A DNA stretch of 64,000 nt from Thalassotalea profundi (GTDB lineage Bacteria > Pseudomonadota > Gammaproteobacteria > Enterobacterales > Alteromonadaceae): NCBI RefSeq assembly GCF_014653195.1, contig NZ_BNAH01000002.1, positions 310,377-374,376 on the forward strand. Reading direction: 5' to 3'. Position numbers and translations under genes: made by a program. This document shows, in pieces, positions 36,915 to 44,559 of this stretch. Positions within the stretch are counted from its first letter, which is position 1, and each line of letters starts with the position of its first letter. Below the pieces are notes generated by a model that did not search any database, was not told where the DNA came from, and saw nothing but the letters and a program-made list of their open reading frames with translations.

Positions 36915-37979
36915 GTGCCGCAGTTAACTTTATTTTTTGAAAACTTTCTATTTATCGCTAATGATGCCAGCCCTTGGTTGTTACTTGGATTAGTTATTGC
37001 TGGATTAATGAAATCATGGGTGCCCAGTGCAATATTAAGCAAGCATTTGGGCTCAGGAAAAATGGCAATAGTAAAAGCTGCACTTATTGGTGCGCCTTTA
37101 CCTTTGTGCTCTTGTGGTGTAATTCCAGTTGCAACAGAATTAAGGAGAAGTGGTGCCTCAGCCCCAGCAACTTCTTCATTTTTAGTTGCCACGCCTGAAA
37201 CTGGAGTGGATTCGGTTACCGTTTCATACGCATTACTAGGACCTATATTTGCAATATATCGCCCAATTAGTGCCATATTTTCGGCTATTATTACGGGTTT
37301 ATTAGTATCAACAGTTAAAGAGCCTCTTTCTGCTAAGCAACATAATAAAGTTTCATCTTGCTGCACAAAAGAAACAAAGGTTCAAGCGGTGACAAGTAGT
37401 TGCTGTGAGGCCACGAAAGTGAGTGAACCGAGTGTATTCCAAAAAACCTTACATGGACTTCGTTATGCAGCAACTCAATTAATAGATGATTTAAAAATTT
37501 GGCTATTTATTGGTTTGCTATTTGCTACTATTGTAAAAACCTTTATACCTGAAACATTTTTATTGCAATATGGTAGTGGTGTAACCACCATGCTACTTAT
37601 GGTAGCTATTTCAATTCCTATGTACATTTGCGCAACAGCTTCAACACCAGTAGCCGCAGGTTTTATAATGGCAGGAATATCTCCAGGCACAGCATTAGTT
37701 TTTATGATGGCCGGGCCTGCTACCAATATTTCAACATTAGGTGTTATAAGAAATGAAATGGGTAATGCCGTATTAATTAGGTACTTATTAGGGATTAGTT
37801 TGTGTGCCTTAGGCTTTGGATTATTTTTTGATTGGTTATTGCAATTTTTTCATATTAATATCAATGAACAAATGTCTCATAACCATGAATTATTACCCTA
37901 CTGGATTGGAATTTTTTGTAGTATTTTATTTGTTTTATTATCAATTAAGCCTTTGCGCAAATTAATTATTAAAACCTAG
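36915..37979 (+). CDS. SO_0444-family Cu/Zn efflux permease
   Basis: 354 residues with about ten hydrophobic helices in two halves. The first half contains LIGAPLPLCSCGVIPVATEL and GASAPATSSFLVATPETG; the second half repeats the fold (YICATASTPVAAGFIMAGIS). The linker is cysteine-rich (SSCCTKETK, SSCCEATK), fitting soft-metal binding. Family knowledge: DUF318/ArsP-like permeases, with the SO_0444 branch linked to copper and zinc efflux. The start is a GTG with no ATG alternative in frame. It sits between ffh and ypjD, which are neighbours in E. coli. Confidence 0.85.
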   Translation: MPQLTLFFENFLFIANDASPWLLLGLVIAGLMKSWVPSAILSKHLGSGKMAIVKAALIGAPLPLCSCGVIPVATELRRSGASAPATSSFLVATPETGVDSVTVSYALLGPIFAIYRPISAIFSAIITGLLVSTVKEPLSAKQHNKVSSCCTKETKVQAVTSSCCEATKVSEPSVFQKTLHGLRYAATQLIDDLKIWLFIGLLFATIVKTFIPETFLLQYGSGVTTMLLMVAISIPMYICATASTPVAAGFIMAGISPGTALVFMMAGPATNISTLGVIRNEMGNAVLIRYLLGISLCALGFGLFFDWLLQFFHININEQMSHNHELLPYWIGIFCSILFVLLSIKPLRKLIIKT

Positions 37980-38045
37980 CCTATGTGTTTTATTCTGATA
38001 AAATTAAACATTTATTAATTATTCATTTTATATACGGAGAATTGA

Positions 38046-38846
38046 GTGGATCTTTTCAGTATTAGTGCCATAGTTGCAGCTTTTTGCTACTTTATTTGTG
38101 TAATTGCTGTTGTCACTCGGTTGTTTACTCCTAAAGGGCCTAATTTACTACTCATATTGTCGTTCGCTGGTTTATCTATTTTGGCGCACATGGTCTCTAG
38201 TAACCAGTTAATTTTCGCCCAAAACCAAATTAATTTTGCCCTACCCAATGTTATATCACTAGTAAGTTTAGCGATTTGCCTTACTGTTAGTATTCTTGCA
38301 TTACGATATAAGATTAATTTACTACTCCCTGTCACCTATTTTTTTGCCGGGTTATGGCAAGTAGCAATGCTTTTTATTCCGCATCACAGTCAAATACCCT
38401 TAGCAACTGATCAGCCAATACTATTCATTCATATCACCTTAGCACTAATTGCATATTGTGTGTTAGTCATAGCCACACTTTATGCTTTTCAAGTCGCTTA
38501 TATAAATATGAAGTTAAAAAGTAAAAATCTTCAAGCTGTAAGCCACTTACCTCCTTTAATGCAGGTAGAAGGCCAACTATTTATTATACTTGCTATTGGC
38601 ACTATTTGCCTATTTATGAGTCAAATTTTAGGTATCGTATTTATCGAACATTTTATTCGTAAGGATAATGCTCATAAAACGGTATTATCACTACTCGCAT
38701 TATCTTTTTACCTATGGATTTTATGGGGGCATTACAAAAAAGGTTGGCGAGGACATCGTGTGTTAATTTTAACAATAGTCGCCACTTCATTGCTTACATT
38801 AGCATATTTTGGCAGTCGTTTTATCAAAGAGTTTCTCTTATACTAG
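38046..38846 (+). CDS. ypjD: CcsA/HemX-type inner membrane protein YpjD
   Basis: 266 residues with eight hydrophobic helices. The haem-handling family signature is weak but present: H136 in ILFIHITLALIAY, and LWGHYKKGWRGHR near the C-terminus. The start GTG follows GGAG. In E. coli ypjD also lies between ffh and yfjD, which supports orthology. Role: cytochrome c assembly-like or an unknown membrane function; no direct evidence. Confidence 0.85.
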   Translation: MDLFSISAIVAAFCYFICVIAVVTRLFTPKGPNLLLILSFAGLSILAHMVSSNQLIFAQNQINFALPNVISLVSLAICLTVSILALRYKINLLLPVTYFFAGLWQVAMLFIPHHSQIPLATDQPILFIHITLALIAYCVLVIATLYAFQVAYINMKLKSKNLQAVSHLPPLMQVEGQLFIILAIGTICLFMSQILGIVFIEHFIRKDNAHKTVLSLLALSFYLWILWGHYKKGWRGHRVLILTIVATSLLTLAYFGSRFIKEFLLY

Positions 38847-38911
38847 CTTTTAGGGTATAAAGAGACTCTCAAGTGTAAAAACAAATTGACTAGGTAAAGT
38901 AGGAACCCTTT

Positions 38912-40186
38912 TTGGATAGCATTTCAACTAATATGTTGTTTGTCATTTTAGGCATACTCATATTCATTTCAGCCTATTTCTCGAGCTCAGAGACAGGCAT
39001 GATGTCACTTAATCGTTATAAGTTAAGGCATTTAGAAAAAGAAAAACACAAAGGCGCACGGCGTGTAAGTAAGCTTTTAAGACAGCCTGATAAATTAATT
39101 GGATTAATTTTAATAGGGAATAATCTAGTTAATATATTTGCTTCTATCATTGCGGGTATTATTGCAGAACGTTTGTATGGTGATGCGGGGATATTTTATG
39201 CAGGATTATTACTTACCTTTGTCATACTTGTTTTTGCAGAAGTAACACCTAAAACATTAGCTGCACTATACCCAGAAAAAATAGCCTACCCAAGCTCAAT
39301 CATATTAACAATATTATTAAAGTTACTGTACCCTTTAGTGGTTGGTGTGAATTGGATAACAAATGGTATTTTAATGCTTTTAGGTATTAGCCATGAACAG
39401 CGTGAACAGCATAGCTTAAGCTCAGAGGAGCTGCGTACGGTAGTTAACGAATCTGGTGTTATGTTGCCGGAACGTGATCAAAATATGCTTGTTGGCATCC
39501 TTGATCTAGAAAATGTTACTGTTGAAGATATTATGGTTCCTCGCAACGAATTAGTTGGTATCGATATCAACGAGAACTGGAAAAAAATCCAAAAGCAGCT
39601 GACCCAAGCAACACATACTCGTGTACTTCTATATAGAGATTCTATTGATGATGTTGTCGGTTATGTGCATATGCGAGATGCCTTAAAACTTTTATCAAAA
39701 AACCAATTTACAAAGGCCACCTTATTAAGAGCGGTAAGAGAGCTATATTTTATTCCTGAAGGAACGCCACTCAATGTACAACTGCTAAAATTTCAACACG
39801 CTAAAGAGCGTTTAGGGCTTGTTGTTGATGAATATGGTGATATACAAGGCCTTGTGACTCTTGAAGATATTTTAGAAGAAATTGTAGGTGACTTTACCAC
39901 AACAATGACTCCTGCCCCTTCAGATGAAGTAACTAAGCAACCAGATAATAGCTATCTCGTTGATGGCAGTGCAACAGTAAGAGATATTAATAAGGAAATG
40001 AATTGGCATTTTCCTACCGATGGACCTAAAACATTAAACGGCTTAATACTTGAATATTTAGAAGATATTCCTGAAGCAAATTTAAGCGTAAGAGTTGCGG
40101 GTTACCCCGTTGAAATAATTGATGTAACCGATAATATGATAAAAACCGTTAGAGTGATTCCTGAATACTATAATAAAAACCACTAA
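38912..40186 (+). CDS. yfjD: CNNM/CorC (HlyC) family transporter, YfjD-like
   Basis: 424 residues. The DUF21 membrane domain (ISAYFSSSETGMMSLNRYKL, then NNLVNIFASIIAGI) is followed by a CBS pair (VEDIMVPRNELVGID, VVDEYGDIQGLVTLEDILEE) and a CorC_HlyC domain. Family knowledge: magnesium/divalent cation extrusion. The start is TTG at 38912 with AGGA 7 bases upstream; E. coli YfjD begins MEHIST, similar to MDSIST here. It is 65 bp after ypjD and ends at the terminator at 40210-40239. Confidence 0.93.
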   Translation: MDSISTNMLFVILGILIFISAYFSSSETGMMSLNRYKLRHLEKEKHKGARRVSKLLRQPDKLIGLILIGNNLVNIFASIIAGIIAERLYGDAGIFYAGLLLTFVILVFAEVTPKTLAALYPEKIAYPSSIILTILLKLLYPLVVGVNWITNGILMLLGISHEQREQHSLSSEELRTVVNESGVMLPERDQNMLVGILDLENVTVEDIMVPRNELVGIDINENWKKIQKQLTQATHTRVLLYRDSIDDVVGYVHMRDALKLLSKNQFTKATLLRAVRELYFIPEGTPLNVQLLKFQHAKERLGLVVDEYGDIQGLVTLEDILEEIVGDFTTTMTPAPSDEVTKQPDNSYLVDGSATVRDINKEMNWHFPTDGPKTLNGLILEYLEDIPEANLSVRVAGYPVEIIDVTDNMIKTVRVIPEYYNKNH

Positions 40187-40209
40187 ACATCTCTCCAGGT
40201 TATACTCAA

Positions 40210-40239
40210 AAAAAGCTAAATGATGTCATTTAGCTTTTT
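40210..40239 (+). terminator. Terminator of the CNNM gene
   Basis: A perfect 14-bp stem, AAAAAGCTAAATGA paired with TCATTTAGCTTTTT, has a 2-nt centre. It is 24 bp past the stop codon. Confidence 0.9.
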
Positions 40240-40710
40240 CTATCTTTAATTTTATTGCTAGCATTTCTGCTAATATTTTTTGTTTTGTGGATAATTGATA
40301 ACCCAAACAATATTATCAACAAAGTTATTCACAACCTATGATCGATAATTTAATTTTCCACAATTTCTGTGGATAACAAAGTCAAGACCAATGAAACAAA
40401 GCCTTCTAATTTTGCAAACTTTTTTTACCAAAAAATGACGATTTTTTTACTGTTTTTAGAAAGTATATACACCATGTGCCTTAGCGATAAATTAGAGGTA
40501 AATTTATGTTTTTGGCAAGAAATATGCAGATAATGATTTGTAGGAAACTAAAAAAAACTGGTAATAAATTCCTTTTCACATTTAAGTTTTTTTGGCATAT
40601 TTATTGATTGGTAATGTTTGCACTATAGCTAAATTATCACGTAAGATAAATTCTCGCTTTAGCGCTATTATTTGACAGAAAACAAGGGAAAAAATTATTC
40701 ATAAAATAAG
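40240..40710. other. Gene-free AT-rich interval holding the DnaA boxes
   Basis: Between the CNNM terminator and the lipoprotein stop there is no credible ORF. Besides the DnaA-box cluster it contains long T- and A-tracts (around 40420-40455 and 40548-40600), which could be easily melted or bent DNA. No terminator for the lipoprotein gene is evident. Confidence 0.6.
40286..40376. other. Cluster of DnaA boxes
   Basis: Relative to TTATNCACA: 40286-40294 TGTGGATAA (perfect, reverse), 40313-40321 TTATCAACA (one mismatch), 40325-40333 TTATTCACA (perfect), 40354-40362 TTTTCCACA (one mismatch), 40368-40376 TGTGGATAA (perfect, reverse). A GATC site is at 40340. Outer boxes face inward and the inner ones share one direction. 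AT-rich sequence follows on the right. Binding of DnaA is inferred from sequence. Confidence 0.7.
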
Positions 40711-41331
40711 TTATCCAAAAAATAAACGCCACAACCAGCTTTTATTTAAATCAGCTTCACAGTGTTTTAACTGACTACTATATTTTCGGGCACGGTTATC
40801 TACTTTACGTGCAACTTTAACTAACCAGCCTTTCTTTTTATAAGATTTACGCTTAAAACCACCCCAACCCTCATGGTAATTTAAGTATTGATTATAGCCA
40901 TCCCATTTAGAAATTTTATTAATCTTTTGAGTTTTGAAAATAAACCATGCCATAAAATCAATAGCATCATCAAAGTCATCTCTATCGGCGCCAGAGTTAC
41001 CTGTTTCTTTTATGTAGTCACTCCAAGTCATAGTCTTAGCTTGTGAATAGCCATATGCAGTACTTACTCTGCCCCAAGGAATAAAACCAAGTAAATAATC
41101 TCGTGGGGGTAGAGCATTAGCCTTAAATGAGCTTTCTTGATACATCATACTCATAGGCACATGAATAGGTACACCCCAACGTTCACGTGCGTCTTTGGCA
41201 GCAAAATACCAATCACGATGTTCAAAAAATATTTCACATAGGTTTTCAGTGTTTTTGGGAGGAGATGTAGCGCAGCCAGATAAACTAGCCGTAATAATAC
41301 TTGCTAAAAGCACCACTCTTATATTTAGCAT
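40711..41331 (-). CDS. Lytic transglycosylase-like lipoprotein
   Basis: 206 residues. The lipoprotein signal ends in lipobox SLSGC. The lysozyme-like SLT fold shows MMYQESSFKANALPPRDY, with the probable catalytic glutamate in YQESS, then STAYGYSQAKTMTW and NYHEGWGGF. A basic C-terminal tail ends KSWLWRLFFG. Family knowledge: such enzymes cleave peptidoglycan, releasing anhydromuropeptides. It is an outer membrane lipoprotein by inference, transcribed divergently from the small RNA array. Confidence 0.82.
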   Translation of the reverse strand: MLNIRVVLLASIITASLSGCATSPPKNTENLCEIFFEHRDWYFAAKDARERWGVPIHVPMSMMYQESSFKANALPPRDYLLGFIPWGRVSTAYGYSQAKTMTWSDYIKETGNSGADRDDFDDAIDFMAWFIFKTQKINKISKWDGYNQYLNYHEGWGGFKRKSYKKKGWLVKVARKVDNRARKYSSQLKHCEADLNKSWLWRLFFG

Positions 41332-41439
41332 ATTTTATATTGCCTAAGTAATAACAACGCTATAGGTGAAAGTTTCATGATGCCAGAAATTAATGAATAG
41401 TGCAGTATCAGAAGAATAAATTTATTTTTAAATAATTTT

Positions 41440-41466
41440 GAACTTATTTGATGTAACTCCGTCTTA
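41440..41466 (+). promoter_or_regulatory. Sigma-E-like promoter A
   Basis: GAACTT at 41440-41445, 16 bases, TCTTA at 41462-41466. The sigma-E consensus is GAACTT-N16-TCTRA, so only the fourth -10 base differs. It precedes putative sRNA A. Confidence 0.7.
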
Positions 41467-41471
41467 ACTTA

Positions 41472-41537
41472 CAAGACATGATGTTATGTTTTCCCTTGAA
41501 CTAATTTTTAAGCACGTTGTATACGTGCTTTTTTTTT
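41472..41537 (+). ncRNA. Putative small RNA A
   Basis: A predicted transcript of about 65 nt starts 6-7 bases after the -10 and ends at an intrinsic terminator (7-bp stem AGCACGT / ACGTGCT, loop TGTAT, T9 at 41529-41537). It has the shared UCCCU segment in UUUUCCCUUGAAC (41489-41501). It is the most divergent of the four units and lacks the GAGAGC 5' end of the others. No open reading frame with a ribosome site is seen. Start site and expression are inferred. Confidence 0.65.
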
Positions 41538-41577
41538 GGGATTTTTCTTTAGGCTGAAAATTAATTAATAATTAACG

Positions 41578-41604
41578 GAACTTTTTGTTAATCCTATACT
41601 CTTA
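41578..41604 (+). promoter_or_regulatory. Sigma-E-like promoter B
   Basis: GGAACTT (GAACTT at 41578-41583), 16 bases, TCTTA at 41600-41604, the same geometry as the other three units. Confidence 0.75.
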
Positions 41605-41610
41605 CTTTAC

Positions 41611-41674
41611 GAGAGCTTTATTTCCCTTAGTGTTTCATGTTTTTATAGCGCATTTTGATAATGCGCTTTTTTTT
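41611..41674 (+). ncRNA. Putative small RNA B
   Basis: A predicted transcript of about 64 nt begins GAGAGCUUUAUUUCCCUUAG and ends at a terminator with perfect 8-bp arms AGCGCATT / AATGCGCT, loop TTGAT and T8. It is nearly identical to sRNA C over its whole length; only the bases right after GAGAGC differ. The single-stranded UUUCCCUU could pair with Shine-Dalgarno sequences. Confidence 0.72.
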
Positions 41675-41700
41675 GTCTGTAAAAATTTTTATAAAAAATG

Positions 41701-41727
41701 GAACTTTAAAGAAAATCGACACTCTTA
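41701..41727 (+). promoter_or_regulatory. Sigma-E-like promoter C
   Basis: GAACTT at 41701-41706 (preceded by G), 16 bases, TCTTA at 41723-41727, exactly 123 bp after promoter B. Confidence 0.75.
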
Positions 41728-41733
41728 CTTTAT

Positions 41734-41797
41734 GAGAGCTGATTTCCCTTAGTGTTTCATGTTTTTATAGCGCATTTTGATAATGCGCTTTTTTTTT
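41734..41797 (+). ncRNA. Putative small RNA C
   Basis: About 64 nt, beginning GAGAGCUGAUUUCCCUUAGU, with the same terminator stem as B (41769-41776 with 41782-41789) and T9. B and C are recent duplicates, since even the spacer after the terminator (GTCTGTAAAAA) is kept. Confidence 0.72.
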
Positions 41798-41823
41798 GTC
41801 TGTAAAAACTTTTATAAAAAATG

Positions 41824-41850
41824 GAACTTTAAGGAAAACCAATACTCTTA
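41824..41850 (+). promoter_or_regulatory. Sigma-E-like promoter D
   Basis: GAACTT at 41824-41829 (preceded by G), 16 bases, TCTTA at 41846-41850, exactly 123 bp after promoter C. Confidence 0.75.
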
Positions 41851-41856
41851 TGTTGT

Positions 41857-41922
41857 GAGAGCACAAATACCTCCCTGGACTGCTTTCTTATCTTAATAGC
41901 GCGTACTTACGCGCTTTTTTTT
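41857..41922 (+). ncRNA. Putative small RNA D
   Basis: About 66 nt, beginning GAGAGCACAAAUACCUCCCU. Its segment ACCUCCCU is complementary to a strong Shine-Dalgarno sequence. The terminator stem AGCGCGT / ACGCGCT (41898-41904, 41909-41915) has loop ACTT and T8. The promoter matches B and C but the RNA body has diverged except for GAGAGC and UCCCU. It ends 14 bp before the convergent gshA stop. Confidence 0.7.
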
Positions 41923-41935
41923 ACTTTCAAATATA

Positions 41936-43558
41936 TTATTTAGTAAAATACTCTTTAAGAAAATCATCAAAGCTTAATACATCACTTTCTTCTATTTGCT
42001 TCTGTTGTTGAAATGATAATTGAGCTTGTTCTTTAAAATATTCATAATTAAAGAATTGATAATCTCGTGACTGTAAATCATCTTTAAATTTATGAGCATT
42101 CTCAAGAGCTAACTGAGTTAAACTTCCATCTTGATTATTCAAATAATCCAATAAAATCGCTGAAGGGGTTAAATTAGGGTTTAATATTTTTTCTTTTTCA
42201 ATGGTTAAAGCCTTAAAGTATTTATCAACACCATTGGCTTTATCTAACAATTGGGCAACATAAGCCATATCTTCAAATATGCTCACTCCCCATTCTTGTA
42301 CAGATTTTTCAACACCACAGTCATTCAAGCGCAATTGTGGATCCCTTCCCCTAACAACAATTTCATCCATATTACGCTGTAAAGTGTTTTGCTGATCACA
42401 GTCTAATTCTTCACTTGGTTTTAAAGCACAGTACGCTAAAAACACTTCTAAAAATAAGACTTGTTGTAATTCGATTCCTGTAGGTGAAAAAGGGTTAACA
42501 TCAAGTGCTCGTACTTCAACATACTCAACTCCCCTATTCAATAATGCTTGAGAAGGCTTTTCTCCTGATTTAGCTACCTGTTTTGGTCGAACGGGAGCGT
42601 AAAGTTCATTTTCAATCTGTAAAACATTCGCATTTAGCTGTTGGTACTTACCGTCAACTTTCACACCAATTTTTGCAAATTTATCTGAAGATAAATTAAT
42701 TGCTTCTTGAACACCGGCCACATAACCTTCTAAGTTGTTATAACAAATATGTAATGAAGATTGTTCACTATTGGTATAGCCTAAATCGCTCATTCGTAAT
42801 GAAGTGGCATACTCCAAATATACATAACCTTTAGGTGATTTTTTAAAGGGTAAATTAGTATTTTTGCCTTTCAAAAAGGACGGGCATAATGCAGGCGAGC
42901 TTCCATATAAATAAGGAATAAGCCAACAAAAGCGTTTATAATTTCTTAATAACGCGAAATATTTGTCTGAGATATAATCTTGCAATGGTAATTCATTATT
43001 TTCAAATGATTGAAACTTCAACCAGAAATCTTGAGAAAAAGAAAAATTAAAATGAATGCCTGCAATAACTTGCATCATGCTTCCATAGCGATTCTTTAAA
43101 CCTTGACGATACACGCTTTTCATTTTACCAATATTAGATTCACCATAATAAGCAAGTTCGATACTGTCTTCGCAATCGACAAAACAGGGCATGCTCATGG
43201 GCCACAACAATTCATCGTTAATTTCACTCAAAGTAAATTTTTGAATATCTTCTAACTGAGTTATCGTTTGTTCAGGTGAATGGCTCACTGGTGTTATAAA
43301 CTCCAGCAAAGGTTCCGCATAATCCGTTGTAATATTTGGATGTGTCAACGAAGAACCTAATGCGCGATAATGTCGCTTATCAGAAAGCTTACCTTGCGGT
43401 AGCACTCTAAGGGTTTCACGTTCAACACCGTAGCCAAAGTTGGTTAATGCATTAATATTTTCATCCAACTCGAAAGCTGAAAGTAGTTGAGTAAATGATA
43501 GTGACAAAGTAATCCCTATAGCGTGACGCTTAGTAAGTACCCTAGATTTAAGGGTCAA
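41936..43558 (-). CDS. gshA: Glutamate-cysteine ligase
   Basis: 540 residues of the gammaproteobacterial GshA type: NFGYGVERETLRVLPQGKLS, ALGSSLTHPNITTDYAEPLL, and RGVEYVEVRALDVNPFSPTG. It forms gamma-glutamylcysteine, the first step of glutathione synthesis. Its start region MTLKSRVLTKRHAIGITLSL is longer than usual; the true start could be a little downstream. The 32-bp palindromic element at 43613-43644 lies 55 bp upstream. Confidence 0.95.
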   Translation of the reverse strand: MTLKSRVLTKRHAIGITLSLSFTQLLSAFELDENINALTNFGYGVERETLRVLPQGKLSDKRHYRALGSSLTHPNITTDYAEPLLEFITPVSHSPEQTITQLEDIQKFTLSEINDELLWPMSMPCFVDCEDSIELAYYGESNIGKMKSVYRQGLKNRYGSMMQVIAGIHFNFSFSQDFWLKFQSFENNELPLQDYISDKYFALLRNYKRFCWLIPYLYGSSPALCPSFLKGKNTNLPFKKSPKGYVYLEYATSLRMSDLGYTNSEQSSLHICYNNLEGYVAGVQEAINLSSDKFAKIGVKVDGKYQQLNANVLQIENELYAPVRPKQVAKSGEKPSQALLNRGVEYVEVRALDVNPFSPTGIELQQVLFLEVFLAYCALKPSEELDCDQQNTLQRNMDEIVVRGRDPQLRLNDCGVEKSVQEWGVSIFEDMAYVAQLLDKANGVDKYFKALTIEKEKILNPNLTPSAILLDYLNNQDGSLTQLALENAHKFKDDLQSRDYQFFNYEYFKEQAQLSFQQQKQIEESDVLSFDDFLKEYFTK

Positions 43559-43612
43559 ATATTAAATTTCAATGGGTAACTCGAAAATGATTAAGTTATT
43601 ACCGCCTGCTTA

Positions 43613-43644
43613 GTAGTTACTTCTATTAAAATAGAAGTAACTAC
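43613..43644. promoter_or_regulatory. 32-bp near-perfect palindrome
   Basis: 15-bp perfect arms GTAGTTACTTCTATT and AATAGAAGTAACTAC are separated by two A bases. It lies between divergent gshA and the RluA-family gene. There is no T-tract on either side, so an operator, or a cruciform or RNA hairpin in a leader, is more likely than a terminator. Confidence 0.6.
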
Positions 43645-43800
43645 ATGTGTATTGAATAAGCTAACAACTAATGTTTTGACCGTAATTTAAGGCTTTTACT
43701 TTCAACTAGCCATAATTTATCTGAGACACTGCAAGTTTTACATTAATTTTAGTTCACAAAAGATATAATAACTTAGCCTATAAATATTTATTAGAACATA

Positions 43801-44505
43801 ATGACAATCAATAATAGTCCAATTATCTTAAATGTGCTCGAAAATAATGTGAATTTTATTGTGGTTAATAAACCAGATAACTTCAATTTTCACGACGAAG
43901 CACTATTAGGTGAAGGTTTATTCAATCAAGTCAAAGAACAAATGCAACTCTCAACCCTTTATCCCGTGCATAGACTTGATAAAATGACATCAGGATTGAT
44001 AATTTTTGCTAAAAATTTAGCTTGTGCACAATGGTTTCAACAGCAGTTTGAACAGCATACCATAGACAAGTACTATATTGCCTTGAGTGATAAAAAGCCT
44101 AAGAAAAAACAAGGCCAGATCAAAGGTGACATGGTGAAGTCTCGACGGGGCACATGGAAGTTAATGCGTAGCCAGAACAATCCTGCAATTACACAATTCT
44201 TTAGCTTCGGCTTAAGGAATAAAACGCGATTATTTATTTTAAAGCCTCATACAGGTAAAACCCATCAATTAAGAGTCGCTTTAAGTAGTTTAGGCTCACC
44301 GATAATAGGTGATACCTATTATCATAGTTCAGTTGCTCTCGAACGTGGGTATTTGCATGCTTATGCATTAAAATTTATTTACGATGGCGAGCAGTTTGAA
44401 TTTATATCCAGACCAGAAAGTGGCGAGCTATTTAACACAACAGAATTCATCAAGATGCTTAACGAAATTGGCAAGCCATGGAGTTTAAAATGGCCGAGAA
44501 TATAA
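43801..44505 (+). CDS. RluA-family RNA pseudouridine synthase (TIGR01621-like)
   Basis: 234 residues. The catalytic motif is HRLDKMTSGL with D60, and the second family motif is HTGKTHQLRVAL. The N-terminus lacks an S4 domain. It resembles the TIGR01621 branch, whose RNA target is unknown. An internal basic segment (KKPKKKQGQIKG) could contact RNA. It is a single gene, divergent from gshA. Confidence 0.87.
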   Translation: MTINNSPIILNVLENNVNFIVVNKPDNFNFHDEALLGEGLFNQVKEQMQLSTLYPVHRLDKMTSGLIIFAKNLACAQWFQQQFEQHTIDKYYIALSDKKPKKKQGQIKGDMVKSRRGTWKLMRSQNNPAITQFFSFGLRNKTRLFILKPHTGKTHQLRVALSSLGSPIIGDTYYHSSVALERGYLHAYALKFIYDGEQFEFISRPESGELFNTTEFIKMLNEIGKPWSLKWPRI

Positions 44506-44559
44506 CGAAGAAGATGGAAGGTAATAGGTAGAAACCCATTACCTAAACACTAAAACTAT

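Noticed and set aside
36893..37366. 157-codon minus-strand ORF opposite the Cu/Zn permease
   Set aside because: It mirrors the permease coding sequence, has no family features and no ribosome site; the permease has clear motifs.
40286..40376. Chromosomal oriC
   Set aside because: DnaA boxes are present, but usual oriC neighbours (mnmG, mioC, dnaA, dnaN) are absent and no clear 13-mer array was found; a regulatory DnaA cluster is the more cautious call.
41578..41922. Tandem repeats read as CRISPR or mobile-element copies
   Set aside because: Units have unequal variable parts with promoters and terminators, no uniform spacers, no terminal inverted repeats, no transposase and no cas genes.
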